Notes: generated by a model not told the origin, from the letters alone. Positions 46,839 through 56,390 are shown, counted from the stretch's first letter. The stretch is DNA of 64,000 bases from Pantoea agglomerans NBRC 102470 (GCF_001598475.1 NZ_BCZA01000006.1:1-64000), one strand, 5' to 3'. Numbers and translations are program-made.

Positions 46839-47459
46839 TCACTCAACAACGTTCAGTGCATTAGCATCCCAGGCTTTCATCGCGGTTGATACCGCCGAAT
46901 CGAGTTCATTGCCGGTTGCGCCATCACGGGCTTCAGTCGACAGGCCGATCTCAAAACTGTGAAGGGTCGTGGCCAGCGCGCGCACGTCGGTATCGAAAGC
47001 CAGGAGTCCCGCCTCTTTCGCTCTTGTGACACATCGCAAAAATCCCGCCCTGGTCCGATCGCGCTGCGCTGCCAGAATCTCACGAATGTGCTCGTTCGCT
47101 GGCGAACAGGTATTAACGGATAGCGCAATCAGGCAACCACTGGGATGCCCCTGTTCTGTCTGCATTTTTGCAGAACGACGCAACGCCAGTTCAATAGCGT
47201 CACGGGGTTCAAGCGTGTCATCCCATAGGCAATCGTTAACCTGACCAAAAGTCGTCATATAACAATCGACAACCTCCTCAAACAGCGCTTCTTTTGAACC
47301 AAACGCGGCGTAGAAACTTGGGGCGGTGATGCCGTTGCCGAGGTTTGACTTGAGCATGGCAAGCGAAGTGGACTCGTAACCATGCTGCCAGAAAAGGGTC
47401 ATCGCCTGACGAATTGCCTCGTTCCGGTCAAATGTCCGTGGGCGTCCCATCTGAGCCAT
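46839..47459 (-). CDS. TetR family repressor
   Basis: A 206-residue TetR regulator with the N-terminal AMTLFWQHGYESTSLAML and the recognition helix segment ITAPSFYAAFGSKEALFEE. It is divergent from an MFS pump, with palindromic sites between them, the normal layout for a drug-responsive repressor. The inducer is unknown. Confidence 0.88.
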   Translation of the reverse strand: MAQMGRPRTFDRNEAIRQAMTLFWQHGYESTSLAMLKSNLGNGITAPSFYAAFGSKEALFEEVVDCYMTTFGQVNDCLWDDTLEPRDAIELALRRSAKMQTEQGHPSGCLIALSVNTCSPANEHIREILAAQRDRTRAGFLRCVTRAKEAGLLAFDTDVRALATTLHSFEIGLSTEARDGATGNELDSAVSTAMKAWDANALNVVE

Positions 47460-47481
47460 ATCCGCTCCTTTTTCGCTTATC

Positions 47482-47510
47482 GTATATAAATACTAATCGA
47501 TACATATATA
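47482..47510. promoter_or_regulatory. Probable second TetR site near the tetR promoter
   Basis: An imperfect AT-rich palindrome around ATACTAATCGATAC shares the TATATA arms and GATA core of the perfect operator at 47544-47565. It lies 22-50 bp before the tetR start. Confidence 0.5.
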
Positions 47511-47511
47511 C

Positions 47512-47538
47512 TTGACAAGCCTCAGTGTAGCCTATACT
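47512..47538 (+). promoter_or_regulatory. Promoter for the MFS efflux gene
   Basis: A perfect -35 TTGACA (47512-47517) is followed by TATACT (47533-47538, spacer 15) or TACTTT two bases on (spacer 17). The operator begins 5-6 bp after it, so a bound repressor would block the start of transcription. Confidence 0.65.
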
Positions 47539-47543
47539 TTCTG

Positions 47544-47565
47544 ATATATACCGATCGGTATATAT
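47544..47565. promoter_or_regulatory. Perfect 22-bp TetR operator
   Basis: Each half is ATATATACCGA or its complement TCGGTATATAT, meeting without a spacer. It is just downstream of the MFS promoter. The ACCGATCGGT core is classic for TetR-family operators. Confidence 0.85.
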
Positions 47566-47632
47566 ATTGTAAAACCCGTTATCCGGAGGGTTTCGCAATT
47601 TTTAGTCGTTACAAACTAAAAAAGGGGCCAAC

Positions 47633-48841
47633 GTGCACGCCAATACAGTATTCAGTGAGACCACAACACAACGGGGTCTGCCACTGGCTTCCCTGCTGGC
47701 ATTTGCCATGACAGGCTTTATTGCCATCCTGACCGAGACCCTTCCGGCGGGTTTACTTCCGGAAATTGGAATGGGTCTTGACGTATCTCAGGTGATGGCG
47801 GGTCAGCTGGTCAGCATTTATGCGCTGGGTTCGCTACTCGCGGCAATCCCTCTGACGGTTCTGACCAGTGGCTGGCGTCGTAAAAAGGTACTATTACTCG
47901 CCGTAGGTACCTTCCTGATTTTCAACACTATTACCACCCTTTCGTTCAGTTACTGGCTGACGATGGCAGCCCGATTCATGTCGGGTGTGGCTGCAGGACT
48001 TGCATGGGGAATTCTGGCGGGCTATGCGCGACGCCTCGTTCCTGCTGAAATGCAGGGCCGCGCTCTCGCTATTGCTATGGTTGGAATACCGGTTGCCCTG
48101 TCCCTTGGAACCCCGGCTGGCGCATGGCTTGGCAGCATGATGGGATGGAGAGTCCCCTTTGGTATCATGGCAGCATTGGCAGTCATTCTGTTCATCTGGA
48201 CATGGGTGGCGGTTCCTGACCTGCCGGGACAGCAGGCCGACCGCCGACTACCGGTATGGCAAGTTTTCCAGATGCCCGGAGTCAGACCTGTTCTGGCGGT
48301 TATCTTTCTATGGATGACGGCACACAATATTCTTTATACATTCATCGGACCGTTCCTGCAGTTGTCGGGGCTGACCGGAAATGTCGGGCTTATCTTGCTG
48401 ATTTTTGGCATTGCGGCACTTATCGGCATCTGGATAACCGGGATGCTGGTGGATCGCCATCTGCGCAATCTGGTTCTGCTCAGTCTGGTGGCACTGGCGG
48501 CGGTTTCTGTGGCACTCGCCGCAGGCATGCGGGAACAGATTGTGGTCTTTGTGGCCGTCATCGTATGGGGATGGTCGTTTGGCGGCGCGTCAACTCAGAT
48601 GCAGACGGCTGCCGCTGATGCGGCAGGCAATCATGTCGATGTCGTTCAGGCAATGGTTACAACTGCCTGGAATCTGGCTATCGCAAGCGGCGGCGTCATT
48701 GGTGGTCTGCTTCTCAATAATGCCGGTGCGGTATCTTTCCCGTGGGCGCTACTGATCTTTATGGCTGTTGCGTTGATTATCGCCTGGTGCGCGAAAAAGC
48801 ATGCTTTCAGGCCCGGTGCAAGAGAACCTTTAGTAAAATAG
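47633..48841 (+). CDS. MFS efflux transporter, DHA1/AraJ-like
   Basis: A 402-residue, 12-helix major facilitator of the sugar-efflux/AraJ branch. It shows FAMTGFIAILTETLPAGLLP at the start and ARFMSGVAAGLAWGILAGYA around motif B. GTG 47633 follows AAAGGGG. Under control of the divergent TetR, it probably exports a toxic compound or metabolite. The substrate is not evident. Confidence 0.88.
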   Translation: MHANTVFSETTTQRGLPLASLLAFAMTGFIAILTETLPAGLLPEIGMGLDVSQVMAGQLVSIYALGSLLAAIPLTVLTSGWRRKKVLLLAVGTFLIFNTITTLSFSYWLTMAARFMSGVAAGLAWGILAGYARRLVPAEMQGRALAIAMVGIPVALSLGTPAGAWLGSMMGWRVPFGIMAALAVILFIWTWVAVPDLPGQQADRRLPVWQVFQMPGVRPVLAVIFLWMTAHNILYTFIGPFLQLSGLTGNVGLILLIFGIAALIGIWITGMLVDRHLRNLVLLSLVALAAVSVALAAGMREQIVVFVAVIVWGWSFGGASTQMQTAAADAAGNHVDVVQAMVTTAWNLAIASGGVIGGLLLNNAGAVSFPWALLIFMAVALIIAWCAKKHAFRPGAREPLVK

Positions 48842-48947
48842 TGACTTCCAGGGACGTCCGGAACGGACGCCCCGTTTTGGCACCAACCGCCTGCTTTGAA
48901 TATCTAAAAGAGACCTCAGTTATTTAAGTCGTCCATTTGGGCACTCT

Positions 48948-49941
48948 TTAAACAGAACTATCGGATTCGTTGCTTCCCGAAATATTCTTTTGTTTTTTGT
49001 CTGGAAGACAAGCCATTGAGATAATGCCAGTGAGTACGATGAGAGAACTCATGCCTGCAAAAACAACCATCAGACTCGCAGCGGCGGCCAGTCCGGAAAG
49101 GAGACCAGAAAGTGCTTCAGCAGTATTAGCCAGGGTAGAAAACGTGCCGAATGTCTTGCCTGTGTTCTCTGCAAAAGACCAGGACTGTATGAGTGTCACC
49201 AGAGAAATATCAACGAATGCACCACTCATACCAAGGACGAATGCTACCGGCAGCAGAGCCTCGAGCGAATAGAGGGCAATAAATGACATTAAAATCAGTA
49301 AAATTCCGTAAAAGAACCAATTGCGCATAACATTCAATGGTGAAATATTTATGGCAAACCGTCCGTAAATGAGACCCCCGGTAATTGTGCCTGCAGCCAT
49401 TAGAGAAAATATCCAGCTGGTAAATATCTCCCCATTCCCCTGACTGACAGCTACAGCGGGAATAATAAAACGAAGTAATGATCCGGTAAAGAGAATGCAA
49501 ACAGATGAACCAAAAATAGCAATAAATAAGCCAGGAGCTTCCTGAAATAAACTTTTAATGCAGGATAGATTCTCCTGATATACTTGTTTCAATCTGAACG
49601 CCGACGTTTTATTCTGTGAATTTTCTGAAAACGTACAAAGTATAACAATTGAAATTGCATACGTTAATGTATTGAACATCAGCATCCAGGGCTTGTCTGC
49701 CAATGAGAGTATAACTGAACATTTGATGCGCCAATTGTCTGCCATCCAGCCACCAGCGGAGCCGAAAAATAGAAAAGGAATAAAACGAAAAAAAATAGAC
49801 GCAGCCGGCAAGAAGATAATTATTATGCGTGTTCTCGAGCACAATAAAAACAAAAACGACCTCATATACATGATCGCCCAACTTCGAGATGAAAAGAGAA
49901 GCAAGTAACGTGCGGAAATCTTTAATTTTCAGCCAGTTCAT
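48948..49941 (-). pseudogene. Frameshifted MFS transporter
   Basis: The N-terminus (ATG 49941) reads MNWLKIKDFRTLLASLFISK, then LLAGCVYFFSF. The continuation, IPFLFFGSAGGWMADN and on to the end at 48948, is in another frame. The two join at a run of eight T residues (8 A on the plus strand, about 49786-49793); seven would restore a continuous protein of about 330 residues. The late part has about nine helices. It may be a true mutation, a phase-variable tract or a sequence error. GC is lower than the neighbours. It overlaps the P450 fragment by 20 bases and was evidently its operon partner. Confidence 0.75.
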
Positions 49942-50416
49942 AGAAGTCTATTCCAAAATTAAAATCTGAAGCACCTGGTGCAGACACACCCTCTGCAAAT
50001 TCGATTATGCTAACGTCCCTGAGCATGTAATGTGAGTTTATGTGGGCAATAAACGACGAAGCAAAGCTGAGCGCTATGCCCATACCAATACACATATGCA
50101 TGCCCGTGCCGAATGATAGTGGCTTTTCTTTTCGCCCCGCAATAAAACGGAATGGGTTATCGAAGACTTTTTCATCGAAGTTAGCCAGTGCCGTGTAAAA
50201 CATGACCCTGTCACCTTCTTTAAGGTTCTGGCCTCGGAAAATCAGGTCCTGCGCTATTACTCTACCTACAGAAAGAACGGGACTGTATAAGCGAGAAGCT
50301 TCTACAACGATATCCCGAACATTGACTGTATTCACCTTCAGGTTGAAGTGAGAAATGGCCCAGAGCGCAGCGACAATGAGTGGCATAACGCTGTCGACTT
50401 TATCAGCCCCATAACC
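49922..50416 (-). pseudogene. Cytochrome P450, C-terminal fragment
   Basis: The frame is open from 50416 and the first ATG is at 50386, giving 154 residues. It contains the K-helix ExxR (VVEASRL), the region before the heme (FDNPFRFIAGRKEKPLSFG) and the heme loop FGTGMHMCIG with the Cys ligand at residue 99. A full P450 has about 400 residues, so the substrate-binding N-terminal part and most of the I-helix are lost. Low GC and pairing with an MFS gene suggest remains of a transferred small-molecule pathway. Confidence 0.75.
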
Positions 50417-50573
50417 TCATTGATTACTAATCTGTACGGCAACGCTCTGGCCCCTCTTACAGAGAAGCCTCTAAACTAAAAGACATTATTCAATTTGTTA
50501 ATATTGAAGCGCCGCCTGTTAACTTACATCAAAATTTTTCTCCCTGATATTATTACGTTTTTTAGTTAAAAAC

Positions 50574-51527
50574 CTACTGCCCAAGCTGCGTGGTGTAATT
50601 AGCGGGCACCCAGCGATAAGCGTTACCTTCATGCTGCACATGGCCCAGGCCAGGGAAGGCGATATGCGCCGCTGCCACCCAGTAGCCCTGATCTGCAGCC
50701 TGTTTCAGTACCCTTTCACGTGTAGTGATAGCCTGTTTCTGATCGACATCAAAATGGATGGCCACTTCAGGATCGGGCAATTGCACCGCTTTGGCATGGA
50801 TGATATCTCCCCACAGCACCAGGGTCTGACCTTCACTCTCTACGCGATAAAGTACGCTACCCGGCGTGTGCCCAGCTGTCGACTCTGCACGGATTCCCCC
50901 CGTTAATGTGGCTGGTGCCATAAACGTTTTAAGCAGGCCAGCATTGATGACTGGGCGAAGAGTCCGTTCAGATTCTGCAAAGGTATGGGCCTGACTGGTC
51001 TCTACCCTGCTGACGTTAGCCGGATTAAGCCAGAAATCGACATCCCGTTTATCCACGAAAACTTCGGCATTTGGAAAAGCAGGCTTGCCCGCGCGTGATA
51101 CACCGCCTGAATGATCGGCATGAATATGGGTTAAGAGTACGGCATCGATCGACTCTGCCGGATAGCCAGCGGCGGCCAGATTAGTCAGCAGATGTCCGCC
51201 ATTGTGTCCAAAAAGCTCACCGGCCCCGGTGTCGATTAAAATGCGCTTTTTACCATCATCGATAACGAAGGCATTGATTGATGTTTCGGCCTGCGGCGTC
51301 ATCGAATCTCTGGCCAGTGCATGGTTTAGTTTTTCAGGCGAAATGTTAGTCAGTAATTTATTCAGGGGAACGGTCACCGTGCCGTCGGAAACCGCGGTAA
51401 TGCGTAATTTCCCCAATGTCATCCGGTAAAAACCCGGAGCTTGCTGATCCCGTACAGAGGTCTGTTCGGCAGCATAGACCGGACTGAACGCGATAAGAGA
51501 AGCCACCAGCATCAGTAAAATTTTCAT
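50574..51527 (-). CDS. Exported MBL-fold metallo-hydrolase
   Basis: A 317-residue metallo-beta-lactamase-fold protein with a signal peptide (MKILLMLVASLIAFSPVYAA). The zinc motif is LLTHIHADHSGG, with further His in STAGHTPGSVLY, Asp in LVLWGDIIHA and a late His in AAAHIAFPGLGH. Family members include lactonases and other hydrolases. ATG 51527 has GGAGAG before it. It is divergent from a LysR gene that probably controls it. Confidence 0.85.
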   Translation of the reverse strand: MKILLMLVASLIAFSPVYAAEQTSVRDQQAPGFYRMTLGKLRITAVSDGTVTVPLNKLLTNISPEKLNHALARDSMTPQAETSINAFVIDDGKKRILIDTGAGELFGHNGGHLLTNLAAAGYPAESIDAVLLTHIHADHSGGVSRAGKPAFPNAEVFVDKRDVDFWLNPANVSRVETSQAHTFAESERTLRPVINAGLLKTFMAPATLTGGIRAESTAGHTPGSVLYRVESEGQTLVLWGDIIHAKAVQLPDPEVAIHFDVDQKQAITTRERVLKQAADQGYWVAAAHIAFPGLGHVQHEGNAYRWVPANYTTQLGQ

Positions 51528-51608
51528 AAATATCTCTCCAGAAAGTTTCATCACAACGTGGTGGGCAGTATCATTACGCAACCTGTATCACTCAAATTGA
51601 TTAAACTG

Positions 51609-52535
51609 ATGCTCACTATCAGAGAAAATGATTTTCATCGAATCGACCTGAATTTACTGACGGTGTTGTTGGTTCTGAAGCGGGAAGGCAGCGTGTCGCG
51701 TGCGGCAGAAAAGCTGCATCTGGGTCAGCCAGCAGTCAGTAATGCACTGGCCCGATTGCGGCTAATGTTCAGCGATCCACTGTTTGTGCGCACGGCGAAA
51801 GGCATGGAGCCTACCCCGCGTGCTGAAGCGCTGATCGCTGAGCTGGGCCCGTTAATGGCACAGATGCAGAACGTATTGTTTCAGCCAGCATCCTTCACGC
51901 CTTCTGAGGCGACACATGTTTTTCGGCTGGGGATGAGCGACTGGGTTGAACGCTGGCTGATGCCGGGACTATATGCGCGCATCACACGTACCGCTCCCGG
52001 CGTGACGCTTCAGGTTACGGCCAGCGATCCCTTCCGGGATGCGGAGCTGGTCGCGCGCGGAGAGATCGATCTTGCCATTTCGGTTGGCGAGAGCACACCC
52101 GCCACGCTCCAGCGCGAGAAAATTGTGTCACACAACTTTTGTACGTTGTGGCACCCGGAACAGCTTTCGTTGCGTGCACCGCTGACGCTGGAGGATTATG
52201 TGGCGCATGATCATCTGCTGGTTTCCTATCGAGGGGCGAACTGGAGCGCCATCGATGACCAGCTTGCGGCATCAGGAAAGGCCCGTTCGATTCGCTACGT
52301 GACGCCGCATTTTTCCTCTCTGCCTCCGCTGCTGGCGCGCGCACCCGCGTTAGCCACCGTTCCCGCTGGGCTGTCGGATGAGTGGGTGACGCATTACGGC
52401 TTATGCTGTAGCCCGGTACCCATTGAAACACCGGAAATAGCCCTGTCACTGCTCTGGCATAAACGGCTTGATAACGATTTGTCACTGCGCTGGCTCAGGG
52501 AAGAACTGCGTAGCGTGATGACAGAACGAACCTGA
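51609..52535 (+). CDS. LysR family regulator
   Basis: A 308-residue LysR protein of the NodD/LeuO-like type (DFHRIDLNLLTVLLVLKREG, AAEKLHLGQPAVSNALARLR). It is divergent from the MBL hydrolase. ATG 51609 gives the usual LysR length; an upstream GTG frame start exists but has no better ribosome site. The gap to the hydrolase, about 81 bp, should hold the shared control region. Confidence 0.82.
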   Translation: MLTIRENDFHRIDLNLLTVLLVLKREGSVSRAAEKLHLGQPAVSNALARLRLMFSDPLFVRTAKGMEPTPRAEALIAELGPLMAQMQNVLFQPASFTPSEATHVFRLGMSDWVERWLMPGLYARITRTAPGVTLQVTASDPFRDAELVARGEIDLAISVGESTPATLQREKIVSHNFCTLWHPEQLSLRAPLTLEDYVAHDHLLVSYRGANWSAIDDQLAASGKARSIRYVTPHFSSLPPLLARAPALATVPAGLSDEWVTHYGLCCSPVPIETPEIALSLLWHKRLDNDLSLRWLREELRSVMTERT

Positions 52536-52732
52536 ATAGCTGCTCTCATGTGAAGCTAAGACCTGTAGTGACACCTTCGTTCGATGAGGACCTTAACCTC
52601 ATGTTATTGAGCGCAAACTCAAAGAGCCCATGAATAAGCAGGTAAAAGTTTTACCTGCCCTGTTCTCTATCCGCGTGATGCTGTTTGACGTCCACACCAT
52701 CCCTTTTAAATCGCCGTTTTAACCTATAAAAC

Positions 52733-54157
52733 TCAGTACCTCGCCCGGCTACTGCTCAGGTGCGGAAAAAAGGCAGGCGACGGCAAGGCTTCCGGGGCAG
52801 TTGGCTCAGCGTTCAGCATGCGCAAAAATGACTCAGCCCAGTGATGGCTGTTGTGCATATGCAGTCCCTTGATCAGACGGGCATGCAGAGACCGCCGTTC
52901 GTGTAACGGCATCTGCAATGCGCGATGTACCGCACTGGCCATTGCATCAGGATCATAAGGATTGACGATGATGGCACCCTCCATCTGCCCGGCTGCACCG
53001 GCAAACTGCGAGAGGATAAGCACCCCGGGATTTTTCGGGTCCTGTAAGGCGATATACATTTTGGCCATCAGGCTCATGCCTGCCATCAACGGCGTCACCA
53101 GCGCAACGCGTGAGGCACGATAGATACCAGCCTGCTCTTCCCGGCTGTAACCATGAGTCAGATAGTTCACCGGATACCAGTTCATTGTGCCATGCACGCC
53201 ATTAAGTTCCCCGCACAACGCCTCCAGAGCGTGACCGAGTTCTGACGCATCATGTGCGTGTCCGGCTGCCGGAGGCGCCAGCTGCAACAGCGTGATATTT
53301 TTCTGGTAGCAATCATGTTTTCGCAGCAGCACCTCCAGGGTGCTGATTCGGTAAGGCAGCCCTGAGCTCTCATCAAGATGGCCGCCGCTTAGCACGGTAT
53401 TTTCGGGCAGGCTTTCGCGGCACTGCATTTCCATGTAAGCACAGCTGTTGCTATCACGCAGAGACTGGACATCGTCAAGGTCAATTCCGACAGGAAACAC
53501 ACCCACCCTGATAATCCGGCCATGAACACGAAAGCTTTGCGCCTCCAGCCGTTCTATACGGAATTCGCTCTCCAGCCAGACCAGGAAGTTATTCATATCC
53601 TGCACGGTCTGAAAGCCAATCAGATCACAACATAACAGTGAGTCAGTGAACCAGCGCCATTCGGGTATGGTTTCAAACATTCTGCCAGCCGGGAAAGGCT
53701 GATGCAGAAAAATACCCACTAAGTTGGTCAATCCTTCTTCACGGATATAGGTGGCACAGCCTAGCAGATGGTAATCCTGAATCCAGATAACATCGTCGGG
53801 TGTGGCATTTTCGCAGATGGCGCGCGCATAGGCTTTATTGATGTTTTTATATTCCTGATAGCCGCTTGTAGAAAAACGGGCCATGTCCGGACGCTGATGA
53901 AAAACAGGCCAGAGCCCTTTGTGAATATAATTGTGGTACCCCTCATTAAGCTCGCCAGGCGTATAGGGGAAGGTCACGGTTTCATACTGGCCCATCTGCT
54001 GCACGGCGTAGGGTCTTGGCGCATCCGGAGGCATCACCCTGCTTTCACCATCCCAGCTAATCCAGACGCCTCCCTGACGGGAAAGGATGCCGTCATAAAT
54101 TGCAGTAAGCGTCGAACGTTGACATTGATTATGCGAAACAAGAATAAGGCCTGACAT
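52733..54157 (-). CDS. Degenerate trehalose-6-phosphate synthase (OtsA-like)
   Basis: A 474-residue GT20 family protein aligning along its length with OtsA (WIQDYHLL, LHQPFPAGRMFETIP, DPKNPGVLILSQFAGAAGQM, IIVNPYD). Compared with E. coli OtsA the key residues are replaced: Arg262 and Lys267 become His260 and Ser265, Asp361 becomes Ala359, Glu369 becomes Met367 and Arg300 becomes Ala298. The N-terminal glycine loop is missing. Asp128 and His152 remain. It is probably not an active synthase. No otsB is adjacent, unlike the E. coli otsBA pair. ATG 54157 follows AAGGAATAC. Confidence 0.8.
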   Translation of the reverse strand: MSGLILVSHNQCQRSTLTAIYDGILSRQGGVWISWDGESRVMPPDAPRPYAVQQMGQYETVTFPYTPGELNEGYHNYIHKGLWPVFHQRPDMARFSTSGYQEYKNINKAYARAICENATPDDVIWIQDYHLLGCATYIREEGLTNLVGIFLHQPFPAGRMFETIPEWRWFTDSLLCCDLIGFQTVQDMNNFLVWLESEFRIERLEAQSFRVHGRIIRVGVFPVGIDLDDVQSLRDSNSCAYMEMQCRESLPENTVLSGGHLDESSGLPYRISTLEVLLRKHDCYQKNITLLQLAPPAAGHAHDASELGHALEALCGELNGVHGTMNWYPVNYLTHGYSREEQAGIYRASRVALVTPLMAGMSLMAKMYIALQDPKNPGVLILSQFAGAAGQMEGAIIVNPYDPDAMASAVHRALQMPLHERRSLHARLIKGLHMHNSHHWAESFLRMLNAEPTAPEALPSPAFFPHLSSSRARY

Positions 54158-54611
54158 GCTGTATTCCTTAAGAACCCGCTGCGGAGAGGCACCAGTGCCT
54201 GGCAGCGAGCCGCTATTAATAGGAGGTCGGAGAATAAACTGGAGAAAACCACTCATGAATGTGCACCCTGTCCACTTAATGCCTGCAGACGCTTTTTGCA
54301 AAATCGGGTTGTGACCGCCATCGTGTAACGTTGTCACGTAAACGCCCGGTGCCGTTAATTAAACCGAACGGCCTGTAAAAAAGGCGTAAAAAGAGTCTGA
54401 TGAAGTGTAAAAACGCTGCAAATCACGCGCCCGATATAGCATTAGCGGGCAGCGATGGCGCAAAAAGTCAGTGAGTTGAAGACAGTGAATATACGCGGGT
54501 ATAAATAAGGCGGGTTGGCCCGGTTCCGCTCACCCTCAAAGCTGGTTTGATAAATGCGTGGCCGGGCCGTTTTATTTCGGAAACAGAGAACTTAAAAATC
54601 TCTTTGTTAAT
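54158..54611. other. Gene-free region with an orphan terminator-like stem
   Basis: GGCCCGG (54517-54523) pairs with CCGGGCC (54562-54568) across a 38-nt loop and is followed by GTTTTATTT on the plus strand. No plus-strand gene lies upstream, so it would end an unknown RNA, if any. Nothing else is seen. Confidence 0.4.
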
Positions 54612-55052
54612 TCAGAGCTGAGCGATCATTGTCTGGAATGATACGCCGTTAAAAAATTTGACCTCCCCGACTTTTTTAAATCCCCTTTTCTCATAAAAAG
54701 GGACGGCAAGGAGTGAAGACCGTACGCTGATTTCTGAACGCAGTTCGGGAATCGCCCGCTGCCAGAGTGCCCTCGCTACCCCTTTTCGCTGAAATTTCGG
54801 ATGTACAAAAAGGTATTTAACTAAATTGCCTTCGAAAAGGGTGAGTACGCCTGTCACCTCACCTCTTTCCACGGCAATCAGCCAGAGATAGTCATCTGAA
54901 ACAATCAACGGCTGAAGCACATCGGGCTTTGTGCTGTCGATGAACCATTGCGGACAGGGCTCTGTCTCTGAAAAATTACATTGCACAGACACAAGCTGTA
55001 TCAGCTCACTGATGCCTGCCGCATCAGACTCCAACGCCGTTCTGATTTCCAT
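54612..55052 (-). CDS. GNAT acetyltransferase
   Basis: A 146-residue single-domain GNAT. It starts MEIRTALESDAAGISELIQL and carries the acetyl-CoA site VKYLFVHPKFQRKGVARALW (the R/Q-x-x-G-x-G/A pattern), ending with VPFYEKRGFKKVGE. The target is unknown. ATG 55052 follows a GGGGGA stretch. It appears monocistronic. Confidence 0.82.
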   Translation of the reverse strand: MEIRTALESDAAGISELIQLVSVQCNFSETEPCPQWFIDSTKPDVLQPLIVSDDYLWLIAVERGEVTGVLTLFEGNLVKYLFVHPKFQRKGVARALWQRAIPELRSEISVRSSLLAVPFYEKRGFKKVGEVKFFNGVSFQTMIAQL

Positions 55053-55167
55053 TCTTTTGTCATTCCCCCTGATTAGGTTAAGGCAAGGGCATGGAGGCCT
55101 GCCATTCGAAAAGCCATCCACTCCCCTTTTCCGCTGAATCCCGGCCCGAGAACCCGCGTACTGAAGA

Positions 55168-55845
55168 TTAAAGCAACGTGACTTTGCCCTGGAAAATCAC
55201 CGGACCGGACGGCCCGCTGAGCGTAGATCCCCCCACCGGCTCCAGACTTACCGCCAGTACCGTCTGATTATCTAACTCGCCAGGCGGTAAGCGGAAAACA
55301 TTACTGTCGCTATGATTGATCAATCCCAGAGATTGTGGTGGAGCACTGCCCCTGATCAGCCAGAGCTGCAGGTTTTTATTCTCTGGCAGCGTGATGTTCA
55401 GCGCCGAAACCTGAAGGAGTGAAGCTGACTTATCCAGATTCACCACAAACTGTGCATCGGGCTGTGCGCCGCTGAGTACCGCAATCAGCTGCATGGATTG
55501 TGGGGCATCAGGGTTGCTTAAATGGGTGAAAATGAGGATGCCAGCCATTGCCGCCGCCAGGCCCCAGCCGAGCCAGAAGCCAGGATGCTTGCGGATTGAT
55601 GTCGTGCCAGAGACGCCTGCATTCCGGCCAAGATCCTGCTCAATCTGCTGCCAGACCGCAGAAGACGGGATAACGGCGTGTGTGAGCAGGTCAATGCCGC
55701 TGAACGCTTTCTGCCAGTGCAGCACCTCTGCAGCAAATACTGAATCGTCATTGAGCCGTTTATCCAGCCGATGACGGGTCTCATCGTCGGTAAGGCCAAG
55801 CACATATTCGGCCGCAGTGAGATCATGTTGTTCCTGACCAGTCAT
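55168..55845 (-). CDS. Anti-sigma factor, RskA-like
   Basis: A 225-residue single-pass membrane protein. The N-terminal cytosolic domain (TAAEYVLGLTDDETRHRLDK, VLHWQKAFSGIDLL) is the anti-sigma part, a membrane helix lies at about 90-110 (FWLGWGLAAAMAGILIFTHL), and the periplasmic C-terminal domain is the RskA type (PENKNLQLWLIRGSAPPQSLG). Its ATG overlaps the sigma gene stop by four bases (55842-55845), the standard coupling of such pairs. It should hold the sigma factor until a periplasmic signal leads to its release. Confidence 0.85.
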   Translation of the reverse strand: MTGQEQHDLTAAEYVLGLTDDETRHRLDKRLNDDSVFAAEVLHWQKAFSGIDLLTHAVIPSSAVWQQIEQDLGRNAGVSGTTSIRKHPGFWLGWGLAAAMAGILIFTHLSNPDAPQSMQLIAVLSGAQPDAQFVVNLDKSASLLQVSALNITLPENKNLQLWLIRGSAPPQSLGLINHSDSNVFRLPPGELDNQTVLAVSLEPVGGSTLSGPSGPVIFQGKVTLL

Positions 55846-56390
55846 ATGCCTATGCACTCCCGAAGATGGGTTAACGCGCGACGGATCCAGCTTTTCACCG
55901 TCCCTTCAGGCTGACTCATAGAGAGCGCAATCTCACTCTGTGACAGGCCACGATAATAGGCGAGCGAAATGCTTTGTCGCTGCTCAGAGGGTAAGTGCGC
56001 CATGCAGTGCTGAAGGCGACGCGCCTCCGCATGACTCGCATCGGCAGGAAGTGGCGTCTGGAAACCTGCTTCCGCTTCGCTGATCTCATCCACGGAACAG
56101 CTTCTGTTTTCATGTTTACGAAGGAAATCAATCGCCCGATTTCTGGCGATGTGACTGAGCCAGATATGCGGCTCACTGCGCTTATCGTCGTAATAGTTAG
56201 CCGACTGCCAGATTTGGATAAACGTATCGTGAAGGATCTCTTCTGCCCAGTCCCGGCGTCTCACCATTCGCAGAATGATCCCATAGAGTCGGGGCGACAG
56301 AACGCGATAAAGCTGCTCAAGAGCAGCTTTATCGCCGACGGCTATCTGATTCATTAAATCGGCCTGAATATGGGGCACATTTTTTGTCAT
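55842..56390 (-). CDS. ECF sigma factor, SigK-like
   Basis: A 182-residue group IV sigma factor. Region 2 is seen in LEQLYRVLSPRLYGIILRMV and HIWLSHIARNRAIDFLRKHE, and region 4 in SISLAYYRGLSQSEIALSMS with the following PEGTVKSWIRRALTHLRECI. ATG 56390 follows AGGGA. It precedes the anti-sigma gene and follows the fasciclin gene. SigK-type units of this form often include an exported or fasciclin target, as here. Confidence 0.88.
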   Translation of the reverse strand: MTKNVPHIQADLMNQIAVGDKAALEQLYRVLSPRLYGIILRMVRRRDWAEEILHDTFIQIWQSANYYDDKRSEPHIWLSHIARNRAIDFLRKHENRSCSVDEISEAEAGFQTPLPADASHAEARRLQHCMAHLPSEQRQSISLAYYRGLSQSEIALSMSQPEGTVKSWIRRALTHLRECIGI

